This document shows positions 48,652 to 56,632 of a DNA stretch of 64,000 bases, in pieces. Below the pieces are notes generated by a model. It made no database searches. It worked only from the letters and a program-made list of their open reading frames with translations, and was not told the origin of the DNA. The DNA is from Streptococcus mitis (lineage in GTDB: Bacteria > Bacillota > Bacilli > Lactobacillales > Streptococcaceae): assembly GCA_001560895.1 (NCBI GenBank), contig CP014326.1, forward strand, positions 62,001 through 126,000. Reading direction: 5' to 3'. The translations under genes and the position numbers were made by a program. Within the stretch, counting starts at the first letter, position 1. Each line of letters starts with the position of its first letter.

Positions 48652-49818
48652 ATGCTACATTATACAAAAGAAGACTTACTCGAATTGGGTGCAGAAATCA
48701 CTACACGTGAAATCTACCAACAACCTGATGTATGGAAAGAAGCTTTTGAATCTTATCAAGCAAAACGTGAAGAAATTGTAGCCTTCCTACAAGGGATTGC
48801 TGATAAACATGACTATATCAAGGTTATCTTGACAGGTGCTGGGACTTCTGCTTATGTGGGAGATACCTTGGCACCTTACTTTAAGGAAGTTTATGACGAA
48901 CGCAAATGGAATTTCAATGCTATTGCGACAACAGATATCGTTGCCAATCCAGAAACTTACTTGAAAAAAGATGTGGCGACTGTCCTTGTATCTTTTGCTC
49001 GTAGTGGGAACTCGCCTGAAAGTGTGGCGACTGTTGATTTGGCAAAAGCCTTGGTGGATGAGCTTTATCAAGTGACGATTACGTGTGCGGCAGATGGTAA
49101 ATTGGCTCTTCAAGCTCATGGAGATGACCGTAATCTCTTGCTTTTGCAACCAGCTGCTTCTAATGATGCTGGCTTTGCCATGACTTCTAGCTTTACGTCT
49201 ATGATGTTAACAGCTCTCTTGGTCTTTGATCCTACAGAATTTGCTGTTAAAGCTGAACGTTTTGAAGTTGTATCTAGTCTTGCCCGTAAAATTCTAGACA
49301 AGGCAGAAGATGTCAAAGAGCTTGTTGATTTAGACTTTAACCGTGTCATCTATCTAGGCGCTGGTCCTTTCTTTGGACTTGCTCATGAAGCTCAGCTCAA
49401 GATTTTGGAACTAACTGCTGGTCAAGTTGCGACTATGTATGAAAGCCCAGTCGGCTTCCGTCACGGTCCAAAATCTCTTATCAACGAAGATACAGTTGTT
49501 TTGGTCTTTGGTACAACAACAGACTACACTCGCAAGTACGACTTGGACTTGGTTCGTGAAGTTGCGGGTGATCAGATTGCTCGTCGTGTTGTGCTTTTGA
49601 GTGATCAAGCTTTTGGTCTTGAAAATGTCAAAGAAGTTGCCCTTGGTTGTGGCGGTGTCTTGAATGATATTTACCGTGTCTTCCCATACATCGTTTATGC
49701 CCAACTCTTTGCCCTATTAACTTCACTCAAGGTAGAAAATAAACCTGATACACCGTCTCCTACAGGTACCGTAAACCGTGTGGTACAAGGTGTTATCATT
49801 CACGAATATCAAAAGTAA
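48652..49818 (+). CDS. agaS: SIS-domain sugar isomerase/deaminase AgaS
   Basis: The 388-residue protein has two SIS domains with LTGAGTSAYVGDTLA, VSFARSGNSPESVATV and YLGAGPFFGLAHEAQLKILE plus GFRHGPKSL. AgaS proteins deaminate galactosamine 6-phosphate, fitting the operon's amino-sugar PTS. A 100-base spacer after IIA holds a short CCCATTCCC/GGGAATGGG hairpin (about 48600-48627). Confidence 0.88.
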   Translation: MLHYTKEDLLELGAEITTREIYQQPDVWKEAFESYQAKREEIVAFLQGIADKHDYIKVILTGAGTSAYVGDTLAPYFKEVYDERKWNFNAIATTDIVANPETYLKKDVATVLVSFARSGNSPESVATVDLAKALVDELYQVTITCAADGKLALQAHGDDRNLLLLQPAASNDAGFAMTSSFTSMMLTALLVFDPTEFAVKAERFEVVSSLARKILDKAEDVKELVDLDFNRVIYLGAGPFFGLAHEAQLKILELTAGQVATMYESPVGFRHGPKSLINEDTVVLVFGTTTDYTRKYDLDLVREVAGDQIARRVVLLSDQAFGLENVKEVALGCGGVLNDIYRVFPYIVYAQLFALLTSLKVENKPDTPSPTGTVNRVVQGVIIHEYQK

Positions 49819-49933
49819 GACAGTGTTTATGAATTCTTGACAAGAGGATTTGTAAATTATCAGATAAACCATAGATTGTCAGTCGGCTTTCTATGGTTTG
49901 TTTGCTTGAGAGAAATAGTAAAAGGAGAACAGA

Positions 49934-50971
49934 ATGAAAGCATACACAGAGCGTGTATTTGGAAATGTTGAGGGTAAGGATGTCTTGGCCTATCGCTTTG
50001 AGACTGAGGCAGGTTATCAGCTAGAGGTCATGACTTATGGTGCGACCATCTTGCGCTATGTCACACCTGACAAGGCTGGAAATTTTGCCAACGTTATCTT
50101 GGGATTTGATGATTTTGATAGCTATGTAGGCAATAGTCCCAAGCATGGAGCGAGTGTAGGTCCTGTAGCAGGACGTATCGCAGGTGCGACCTTTGAGATC
50201 GATGGTAAGACCTATGACCTTGAAGTCAACAATGCTAGCAACTGTAACCACAGTGGTTCAACTGGTTGGGATTCTAGCTTGTTTGAACTAGTTGAAGTGA
50301 GCGACCATGGCTTGACTCTCTACACAGAGCGTACAGATGGGACAGGAGGGTTCCCTGGAAATCTCAAGATTTGGATCAGTTATCACTTGGAAGAAACTGG
50401 TGCCTATGAAATCAGCTACAAGGTAACGACCGATCAAGATACGCTGGTCAATCCAACCAACCACAGCTATTTCAACTTGTCTGGTGATTTCACGCAGACG
50501 ATTGACCGCCATGTCTTCCAACTAAACACAGAAGGCATTTATCCAATCGCTCCCGACGGTGTTCCGTCCAAAACTCCAGATGCCAATCGTGACGTAGTAA
50601 AACACATCTACAATGGTGCCTTGTTGAAAGACATCTTTGCAGAAGAAGATGAGCAAATCCAACTGGTATCTGGTTTGGATCATCCATTTGCCCTTCCTGC
50701 AGGTCATGACAATGCTGGATTTCTTTATGACCAAAACTCAGGTCGCTTCCTGCTTTTCAAGACAGAGGCTCCTTGCTTTGTGGTCTACACAGCAAACTTT
50801 GTGGATGAAAGTGTTATCATAGGAGGCCAGCCAATGTTACAGCACAATGGGATTGCTCTTGAATCGCAAGCTTTACCAGATGCCATTCACAGTGACCTCA
50901 AAGACCAAGTGATTCTCAAAGCTGGTCAAACCTTTACAAGCAAGACACGTTATGAGCTTGTTGTGAAGTAA
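49934..50971 (+). CDS. galM: Aldose 1-epimerase (galactose mutarotase)
   Basis: The 345-residue GalM-type protein has the catalytic His region NPTNHSYFNLSG and Glu in ALESQALPDAIH. It interconverts alpha and beta galactose released by BgaC. It has its own AAAGGAG site, 115 bases after agaS, and ends the operon. Confidence 0.92.
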   Translation: MKAYTERVFGNVEGKDVLAYRFETEAGYQLEVMTYGATILRYVTPDKAGNFANVILGFDDFDSYVGNSPKHGASVGPVAGRIAGATFEIDGKTYDLEVNNASNCNHSGSTGWDSSLFELVEVSDHGLTLYTERTDGTGGFPGNLKIWISYHLEETGAYEISYKVTTDQDTLVNPTNHSYFNLSGDFTQTIDRHVFQLNTEGIYPIAPDGVPSKTPDANRDVVKHIYNGALLKDIFAEEDEQIQLVSGLDHPFALPAGHDNAGFLYDQNSGRFLLFKTEAPCFVVYTANFVDESVIIGGQPMLQHNGIALESQALPDAIHSDLKDQVILKAGQTFTSKTRYELVVK

Positions 50972-50975
50972 AAAA

Positions 50976-51083
50976 AGCTGGTCAAAAAGTCTTTAAAATT
51001 AAAATAACGCATATTGTCAGGTGCTGAAAAGTTTGATAATATGCGTTTTATTATGGAAATATTTACTTTATCTTATCCTGAAA
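50976..51083. repeat. SPRITE-like hairpin repeat, copy 1
   Basis: It shares AGTCTTTAAAAT, ACGCATA, TCAGGTG.TGAAAA, TATGCGTTTTATT and TTTACTT..TT.TCCTGAAA with the copy at 52497. The core AACGCATATTGTCA/TGATAATATGCGTT forms a 14-bp stem (51006-51019 with 51034-51047). It resembles the pneumococcal SPRITE terminator-like repeats; the name is from memory. Confidence 0.65.
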
Positions 51084-51108
51084 TGGCCTTATTTTTGAGT
51101 TGTCTGGC

Positions 51109-51161
51109 TTGACTTTCTTGATGGAAATTATATAATAGTTGTAATAAAAATGATTACAACT
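51109..51161 (+). promoter_or_regulatory. Promoter and dyad operator of the glyoxalase-family gene
   Basis: TTGACT (51109-51114), a 16-base spacer and TATAAT (51131-51136) form the promoter. A perfect inverted repeat AGTTGTAAT-N7-ATTACAACT (51137-51161) lies over the transcription start and fits a MarR or DUF24-type repressor; the regulator is not in the window. Confidence 0.75.
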
Positions 51162-51178
51162 GAAAAAGAGGACTATTT

Positions 51179-52033
51179 ATGACCTATGAATACAAGAGCC
51201 ACATTTATTTAGCAGAGGTAGTTTTAAATGTAAAGGATTTGGCAAGTCAAACAGCCTTTTATCAGCAAATCATTGGTTTAGAAATCTTATCTCAGACTGA
51301 GACAGAGACGATTCTAGGACTTGATGGAAAGGCCTTGGTACACCTGATTCAAGCACAAGAGAGTGGACAAGTAAGGGAACATTATGGCCTTTACCATCTG
51401 GCCATTCTCTTGCCGACACGTAAGGCTTTGGCTGATGTTTTGAAACACCTGACAGACTTACAGATTCCTCTTGTCGGCGGTGCAGATCATGGTTACAGTG
51501 AGGCCCTTTACTTGGAGGACTTGGAGGGGAATGGTATTGAACTCTATCGAGATAAGCCAATTTCCACATGGGATATTCGAGAAGATGGACGCATTATCGG
51601 AGTGACGGAGGCTCTTGCTGCACAGGATATCTATGAGTTGGGGGAAAGAGTAGAGCCCTTTACTTTAGCCGAGGGTACGAGAATGGGGCATATTCATCTT
51701 TCTGTCAAGGATAGTCGAAAGTCCAGCCAGTTTTATCAAAAGGTGTTAGGGCTAGAGGATAAATTCAGTGTACCTAGTGCTAGTTGGATTGCAGCTGGAG
51801 ACTACCATCATCATTTGGCTGTCAACGAATGGGGAGGAAAAGGCCTAGCTCCGCGTAAGCAAGGCTTGCCAGGCTTAGCCTATTATGTTATTGAAGTTGC
51901 AAGTAAAGAAGAACTATTAACGATTGCGCAGCGAGCACAAGAAGTTGAGGCACTAATCAAGTGGCTGACATCTAGCCAGCTGGAAATCACAGACCCAGAT
52001 GGAATAGTGACTCGTGTTCGCTTAGATAGATAA
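51179..52033 (+). CDS. VOC family (glyoxalase/extradiol dioxygenase) protein, CatE-like
   Basis: The 284-residue protein has two vicinal-oxygen-chelate domains. The first (about 8-120) has YKSHIYLAEVVLNVKDL, YHLAILLP and GNGIELYRDKP. The second (about 165-284) has MGHIHLSVKDSRKSSQFYQ, HHHLAVNEWGG and a final DPDGIVTRV. The layout matches Bacillus CatE, catechol 2,3-dioxygenase, induced by quinones and catechols. The metal ligands appear present as His/Glu. Monocistronic. Confidence 0.8.
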   Translation: MTYEYKSHIYLAEVVLNVKDLASQTAFYQQIIGLEILSQTETETILGLDGKALVHLIQAQESGQVREHYGLYHLAILLPTRKALADVLKHLTDLQIPLVGGADHGYSEALYLEDLEGNGIELYRDKPISTWDIREDGRIIGVTEALAAQDIYELGERVEPFTLAEGTRMGHIHLSVKDSRKSSQFYQKVLGLEDKFSVPSASWIAAGDYHHHLAVNEWGGKGLAPRKQGLPGLAYYVIEVASKEELLTIAQRAQEVEALIKWLTSSQLEITDPDGIVTRVRLDR

Positions 52034-52182
52034 AACTAGGAATTTCTATCAAGTTATCAGCATGGCTAGTTTGCCTTTTGAAAAGCCTGTGGTAACAGAA
52101 CTGCGTGAGACGGATGGGCGAGAATTTTGACAAAGGAGCTTATTAGAGATATAATGAAGAAAAATCGAGCAAGGAAAAAGAA

Positions 52183-52440
52183 ATGACAAACTCAAAGTAT
52201 ATTACTCGTTTGAAACGTTCAGAGGGTCAGTTGCGTGGGATTCAAAAGATGATTGAAGAAGATCGTGACTGTGCTGATATTGTGACGCAACTGACAGCCG
52301 TGAAATCTAGTGTGGAGCGCGTGATTGAGATGATAATTACCGAAAACCTTACTGAATGTATCAATCAGCCGCTAGATGATCCTGAAGCTCAAAAGGAACG
52401 CCTAGAAAAGGCTATCCGATACTTGATTAAACGGAAATAA
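52183..52440 (+). CDS. cstR: CsoR/CstR family thiol-sensing repressor
   Basis: The 85-residue all-helical DUF156 protein has LKRSEGQLRGIQKMIEEDRD near the start. Its only cysteines are Cys30 and Cys59, spaced as in the persulfide sensor CstR (Cys31, Cys60); the copper-binding His before the second Cys of CsoR is missing (TECINQP). The nearby rhodanese operon with a matching operator supports a CstR role: repress until reactive sulfur species crosslink the cysteines. It faces the rhodanese operon convergently. Confidence 0.8.
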   Translation: MTNSKYITRLKRSEGQLRGIQKMIEEDRDCADIVTQLTAVKSSVERVIEMIITENLTECINQPLDDPEAQKERLEKAIRYLIKRK

Positions 52441-52496
52441 AGAGATGAGAGTTGCAAAGATCTCTGCTATTAGAATAGTTTAATGTGAATCAAGAG

Positions 52497-52603
52497 AGGC
52501 TGGAAACAGTCTTTAAAATAAAAGAACGCATACTATCAGGTGTTGAAAACCTTGATAGTATGCGTTTTATTGTGGGGAGATTTACTTCATTTTCTCCTGA
52601 AAT
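52497..52603. repeat. SPRITE-like hairpin repeat, copy 2
   Basis: Same layout as the copy at 50976. The stem AACGCATACTATCA/TGATAGTATGCGTT is perfect, and it differs from copy 1 by a paired change that keeps the pairing. It separates the convergent cstR and rhodanese genes and can stop transcription both ways. Confidence 0.65.
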
Positions 52604-52628
52604 TGAGTTTTTGCTCAGTTCCTCTTGA

Positions 52629-52925
52629 TTATTCTACTTGACCAGGCCAAGCATTCATGCCACCTTCTACGTTGGTAACGGTGAGGCCTTGGGAACTGAG
52701 AAATTTGCAGGCAGATGCAGATCGGACTCCTCCTTGACAGATGACATGATATGCATGGTCAGGTTTGAGTTCTTTGTATCCTTGTTCCAAGGTACTTAAT
52801 GGAAGATTTTTGGCACCTGGTGCATGTCCTGCTTGGAATTCATGTACTTCACGGACATCGATAAGCTCTAGATTTTCATTTTGATATTTTTTATAAAAGT
52901 CAGCCATGCTGATATTAGTTTCCAT
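52629..52925 (-). CDS. Single-domain rhodanese
   Basis: The 98-residue protein has ELIDVREVHEFQAGHAPGA and the active-site loop VICQGGVRSASAC with the catalytic Cys. It moves sulfane sulfur between thiols. It is the last gene of the operon and overlaps the CoA-disulfide reductase gene by 11 bases. Confidence 0.9.
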   Translation of the reverse strand: METNISMADFYKKYQNENLELIDVREVHEFQAGHAPGAKNLPLSTLEQGYKELKPDHAYHVICQGGVRSASACKFLSSQGLTVTNVEGGMNAWPGQVE

Positions 52926-54570
52926 ATTCTACTCCTTCTGGCTTAGCCATTTTGTATAGTGAATAAGCGCCGTCAAGGTTTTGGACGGTAAATCCTGCTT
53001 GTTTGAGGATACGCTCTGCGATATAGCTGCGCAAACCACTGTGGCAGCTAACGATGTAGGCTTGGTTCTTGTCCAGTTCATCCAAGCGTTCCCGTAGTTC
53101 GTTTAGGGGAATGTGGATGGTGTCGACTTTGAGTCTACCACTTTGGAATTCACCACTTGTCCGTACATCTAGAAATTTCTTACCTTTAGCCAGTTCGTCT
53201 TCGAGCTGGTACCATTGAACATTGTCGCTGAGACCTTCGATAAGGTTCAAGGCTGCGTAGCCCAGCATATTGACGGGATCCTTGGCCGAGCCAAATGGTG
53301 GCGCATAGGTAAACTCCAATTCTGGTAAGTCAAAGACGGTGAGATTTCCCTTAATAGCAGTTGCTAGGATATCGATTCGCTTGTCAACACCTTTCTTCCC
53401 AACTCCTTGGGCACCGTAGATTTTTCCAGTGGTCGGGTCAAAGAGGAGCTTTAAGGTCATATCAGTAGCGCCTGGATAATAACCAGCGTGGTCTTTCCCA
53501 CTGACATGAAGTGCCTTGTAAGGAAGTTGATTCATGCTAAGGATACGCTCGCTGAGACCAGTCGAAGCAGCTGTCATATCAAAGGCACGAACGATAGCAG
53601 TGCCGATACTTCCCTTGTTTGTACGTTCTAGTCCTGCGATGACGTCTGCCACTTGGCGTCCCTGACGATTGGCAGGAGAAGCGAGAGAGATGAGAGCATC
53701 TTGGCCTGTAATCTCTTGCTTGACGACGATGGCATCCCCAACTGCAAAAATATCTTTTTGACTGGTTTCATAATGTTCATCGACCAGGATTCCACCACGA
53801 AGTCCCAGTTCAATCCCCGCAACTTTGGCCAGTCCGTTTTCAGGTTCAACACCGACAGAAAGAATGGTGAGGTCAGAAGCAATCTTTTGACCATTTTCTA
53901 GAACGATGATATTTCCTTGGTCTTCAAATCGAACCGCAGACTGAGAAGTGATGACGCGAACGCTATTTTTGACCAATTCTGCTTGGACAAAGGCTGCCAT
54001 TTCCTGATCTAATGGCGGCAAGACATGGGGTGCTTTCTCCACGATAGTAACTTGCAATCCACGTTTCGCTAGGTTTTCAGCCATTTCAAGTCCGATAAAG
54101 CCTGCACCGATAACGACAGCTTCTTTTGGATGATTGTCCAAGGCTGCCATAATTTCATCGAGATCGGGAACGTTGCGGAGCGTGTAGGCATTCTTAGCTT
54201 CTGCCAAGCCTTCAATGGTAGGAACAAATGGTTTAGCTCCTGGGGAGAGGATCAGCTTGTCGTAGCTTTCTATGAATTCCTGTCCATCGTGTCGCACCGT
54301 CACAGTGTGTTCTGCTGGGGAAATACTGATGACCTCTTGAAATGGTCGCACATCTAGATTAAAACGTGCTTTGAGACTTTCAGGAGTTTGGACCAATAAA
54401 CTATCACGGTTTGCAATTTCTCCTGAAACATAGTAAGGAAGTCCGCAGTTTGCAAAGGAAACAAAGGGACCTTTCTCAAAAATAGTGATTTCAGCGTCTT
54501 CCATGAGACGTCTGAGACGGGTTGCTGCTGACATTCCGCCTGCAACTCCTCCGACAATGATAATTTTCAT
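52915..54570 (-). CDS. CoA-disulfide reductase with C-terminal rhodanese domain
   Basis: The 551-residue protein has an FAD/NAD(P) reductase portion (about 1-450) starting KIIIVGGVAGGMSAATRLRR, with the CoADR active Cys in FANCGLPYYVSG near 43 and a second Rossmann motif VVIGAGFIGLEMAENL. A C-terminal rhodanese (about 460-551) has YIVSCHSGLRSYIAE. CoADR-Rhd fusions reduce CoA persulfides and disulfides. Context with two more rhodaneses and CstR supports a role in reactive sulfur detoxification. Confidence 0.92.
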   Translation of the reverse strand: MKIIIVGGVAGGMSAATRLRRLMEDAEITIFEKGPFVSFANCGLPYYVSGEIANRDSLLVQTPESLKARFNLDVRPFQEVISISPAEHTVTVRHDGQEFIESYDKLILSPGAKPFVPTIEGLAEAKNAYTLRNVPDLDEIMAALDNHPKEAVVIGAGFIGLEMAENLAKRGLQVTIVEKAPHVLPPLDQEMAAFVQAELVKNSVRVITSQSAVRFEDQGNIIVLENGQKIASDLTILSVGVEPENGLAKVAGIELGLRGGILVDEHYETSQKDIFAVGDAIVVKQEITGQDALISLASPANRQGRQVADVIAGLERTNKGSIGTAIVRAFDMTAASTGLSERILSMNQLPYKALHVSGKDHAGYYPGATDMTLKLLFDPTTGKIYGAQGVGKKGVDKRIDILATAIKGNLTVFDLPELEFTYAPPFGSAKDPVNMLGYAALNLIEGLSDNVQWYQLEDELAKGKKFLDVRTSGEFQSGRLKVDTIHIPLNELRERLDELDKNQAYIVSCHSGLRSYIAERILKQAGFTVQNLDGAYSLYKMAKPEGVEYGN

Positions 54571-54590
54571 TGATTTTCTCCTTTATGCTT

Positions 54591-54896
54591 CTAGATGATT
54601 TTTCCTGTCCAAGCGCTCATACCACCTCGGACATTGATGACATCGTAGCCTTTTTTCTTTAGCTTTTTAGCAGCCATCTTACTACGCACACCAGAATGAC
54701 AAATGACATAGAGTGTTTCTTTTGTTGTTGGTGTGTAGGAACCAATTTCGGTCAGAGGAACATTTTTGGCATTTTTGATATGACCTCTACGAAATTCCAT
54801 CGGCGTTCGAACATCCAGTAGCTGAATTGGTTCCTTGAGTTTAGCTTCTAACTCGCTGGTAGAAATACTGTCAATTTTTGTAAATAAGTGAAACAT
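54591..54896 (-). CDS. Single-domain rhodanese (first gene of operon)
   Basis: The 101-residue protein has IQLLDVRTPMEFRRGHIKNA and the catalytic loop YVICHSGVRSKMAAKKL. ATG 54896 follows GGAGGTG; an upstream TTG frame to 54908 overlaps that site. It lies 20 bases before the CoA-disulfide reductase gene, downstream of the operator promoter. Confidence 0.88.
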   Translation of the reverse strand: MFHLFTKIDSISTSELEAKLKEPIQLLDVRTPMEFRRGHIKNAKNVPLTEIGSYTPTTKETLYVICHSGVRSKMAAKKLKKKGYDVINVRGGMSAWTGKII

Positions 54897-54908
54897 AGGC
54901 ACCTCCAA

Positions 54909-54956
54909 ATATACCCTTATGGGGTATATTAAACCATGAAGTCAAGCTTTTGTCAA
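54909..54956 (-). promoter_or_regulatory. Rhodanese operon promoter with CstR-type operator
   Basis: On the minus strand TTGACA (54951-54956), a 17-base spacer and TTTAAT (54928-54933) form the promoter. Next to the -10 is the dyad ATATACCC..GGGGTATAT (54909-54929), the C-run/G-run pattern of CsoR/CstR operators. Confidence 0.75.
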
Positions 54957-55060
54957 GCAAGTTGTTTTGAGAGACTGGAAAGAAGTCCTAGACCAGCTTA
55001 TTCTTGACCTTTCAAAGCCTTTTTGATATGATGGCGTCAAAGTAAGTGTGAGGTGATAAG

Positions 55061-55618
55061 ATGACCAGTGAATACCAGAAAATGATTGCAGGAGATTTTT
55101 ACCGTCCATCGGACCCAGAACTGAGAGCCTTGGCTCAGGCTTCTCGCCAAAAACAGGCTGCCTTTAACAAGGAAGAAGACCCCTTGAAGGGAGCGGAGAT
55201 TATCAAGACTTGGTTTGGGTCAACTGGGCAAAATCTCTATGTCAATCCACGACTGGTAGTCGATTATGGAGTCAATATCCATCTAGGGGAAAATTTCTAC
55301 TCCAATTGGAACTTGGCCATGCTGGATGTTTGTCCGATTCGTATCGGTGACAATGCCATGATTGGTCCTAATTGTCAGTTTTTAACTCCACTCCATCCAT
55401 TGGATCCGCATGAACGTAATTCAGGTGTGGAATATGGCAAGCCCATCACCATTGGAGACAATTTCTGGGCTGGAGGAGGTGTCATTGTCCTTCCTGGAGT
55501 GATACTGGGAGATAACGTTGTTGCAGGAGCTGGGGCTGTGATCACTAAATCTTTCGGAGACAATGTTGTCCTAGCTGGCAATCCTGCGCGTGTGATTAAG
55601 GAGATACCTGTGAAATAG
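55061..55618 (+). CDS. Maltose/galactoside O-acetyltransferase family protein
   Basis: The 185-residue LacA/Maa-type enzyme has the N-terminal MIAGDFYRPSDPEL segment and a left-handed beta-helix with hexapeptide repeats (IGDNAMIGPN, WAGGGVIVLPGV, VVAGAGAV), with the catalytic His in LTPLHPLDPHER. It uses acetyl-CoA on a sugar hydroxyl; the real acceptor is unknown. Monocistronic. Confidence 0.87.
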   Translation: MTSEYQKMIAGDFYRPSDPELRALAQASRQKQAAFNKEEDPLKGAEIIKTWFGSTGQNLYVNPRLVVDYGVNIHLGENFYSNWNLAMLDVCPIRIGDNAMIGPNCQFLTPLHPLDPHERNSGVEYGKPITIGDNFWAGGGVIVLPGVILGDNVVAGAGAVITKSFGDNVVLAGNPARVIKEIPVK

Positions 55619-55624
55619 AAGTAG

Positions 55625-55653
55625 AAAGAAACAGCAGATGTTGTTTCTTTTTT
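55625..55653 (+). terminator. Terminator of the acetyltransferase gene
   Basis: AAAGAAACA and TGTTTCTTT form a 9-bp stem around GCAGATGT, followed by a T run. Confidence 0.8.
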
Positions 55654-55834
55654 GTAAGTTTCATCATTTTTTACCCAACCCACATTTATTTGCTCTATAT
55701 TTTGGCAAGTCTGTTTCACTAAGCAAGTTCAAAGCATCTCGTAAGTGGGATGTTTTTCTCCTCGGTTCCTCAGCTTCCTCCTTGACATTCGGTCCGCTTT
55801 TGATACAATAGTACAAAATTAGAGGAGGTGGGTT

Positions 55835-56599
55835 ATGATTCAGAAACATGCGATTCCCATTTTAGAGTTTGACGACAATCCTCAGGCGGTTATCATGCCT
55901 AATCACGAGGGGTTGAATTTGCACTTGCCCAAGAAGTGTGTCTATGCTTTTTTGGGTGAGGAGATTGACCGCTATGCGAGGGAAGTAGGGGCGGATTGTG
56001 TCGGCGAATTCGTTTCTGCTACCAAGACCTATCCAGTCTATGTCGTGAACTACAAAGGTGAGGAAATTTGTCTGGCTCAGGCTCCTGTGGGTTCCGCTCC
56101 AGCGGCCCAGTTTATGGATTGGTTGATTGGATATGGTGTGGAGCAGATTATTTCAACCGGTACCTGTGGTGTGCTGGCTGATATAGAAGAAAATGCCTTT
56201 CTAGTCCCTGTTCGGGCTTTACGAGATGAGGGTGCCAGTTACCACTATGTGGCCCCTTCTCGTTATATGGAAATTCAGCCTGAGGCTATTGCTGCCATTG
56301 AGCGAGTTTTGGAAGCCAGAGAGATTCCCTATGAAGAAGTCATGACCTGGACGACAGACGGTTTTTACCGAGAAACGGCTGAAAAGGTGGCTTATCGCAA
56401 GGAAGAAGGTTGTGCTGTTGTGGAGATGGAGTGTTCTGCACTTGCGGCAGTAGCTCAATTGCGTGGGGTCCTCTGGGGAGAGTTGTTGTTTACAGCTGAT
56501 TCCTTAGCAGACTTGGACCAGTACGACAGTCGTGAATGGGGTTCAGAAGCTTTCGAAAAGGCCTTGGAACTCTGCCTTGAGATTGCCTTTCAGTTCTAG
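55835..56599 (+). CDS. Nucleoside phosphorylase family protein
   Basis: The 254-residue PNP/UDP phosphorylase-superfamily protein has STGTCGVLADI and the substrate-site segment AVVEMECSALAAVAQ. It probably splits a purine nucleoside or uridine with phosphate; the exact substrate is not clear. It has a GGAGGTGG site. trkH starts 33 bases later. Confidence 0.82.
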   Translation: MIQKHAIPILEFDDNPQAVIMPNHEGLNLHLPKKCVYAFLGEEIDRYAREVGADCVGEFVSATKTYPVYVVNYKGEEICLAQAPVGSAPAAQFMDWLIGYGVEQIISTGTCGVLADIEENAFLVPVRALRDEGASYHYVAPSRYMEIQPEAIAAIERVLEAREIPYEEVMTWTTDGFYRETAEKVAYRKEEGCAVVEMECSALAAVAQLRGVLWGELLFTADSLADLDQYDSREWGSEAFEKALELCLEIAFQF

Positions 56600-56620
56600 C
56601 TCCTCTTCTACTTTTTATGG

Positions 56621-56626
56621 TACAAT
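56621..56626 (+). promoter_or_regulatory. Extended -10 of trkH, six bases before the start
   Basis: TGGTACAAT ends six bases upstream of the trkH ATG and no Shine-Dalgarno is present. The same geometry occurs at polA. It suggests a leaderless transcript. Confidence 0.5.
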
Positions 56627-56632
56627 GGATGT

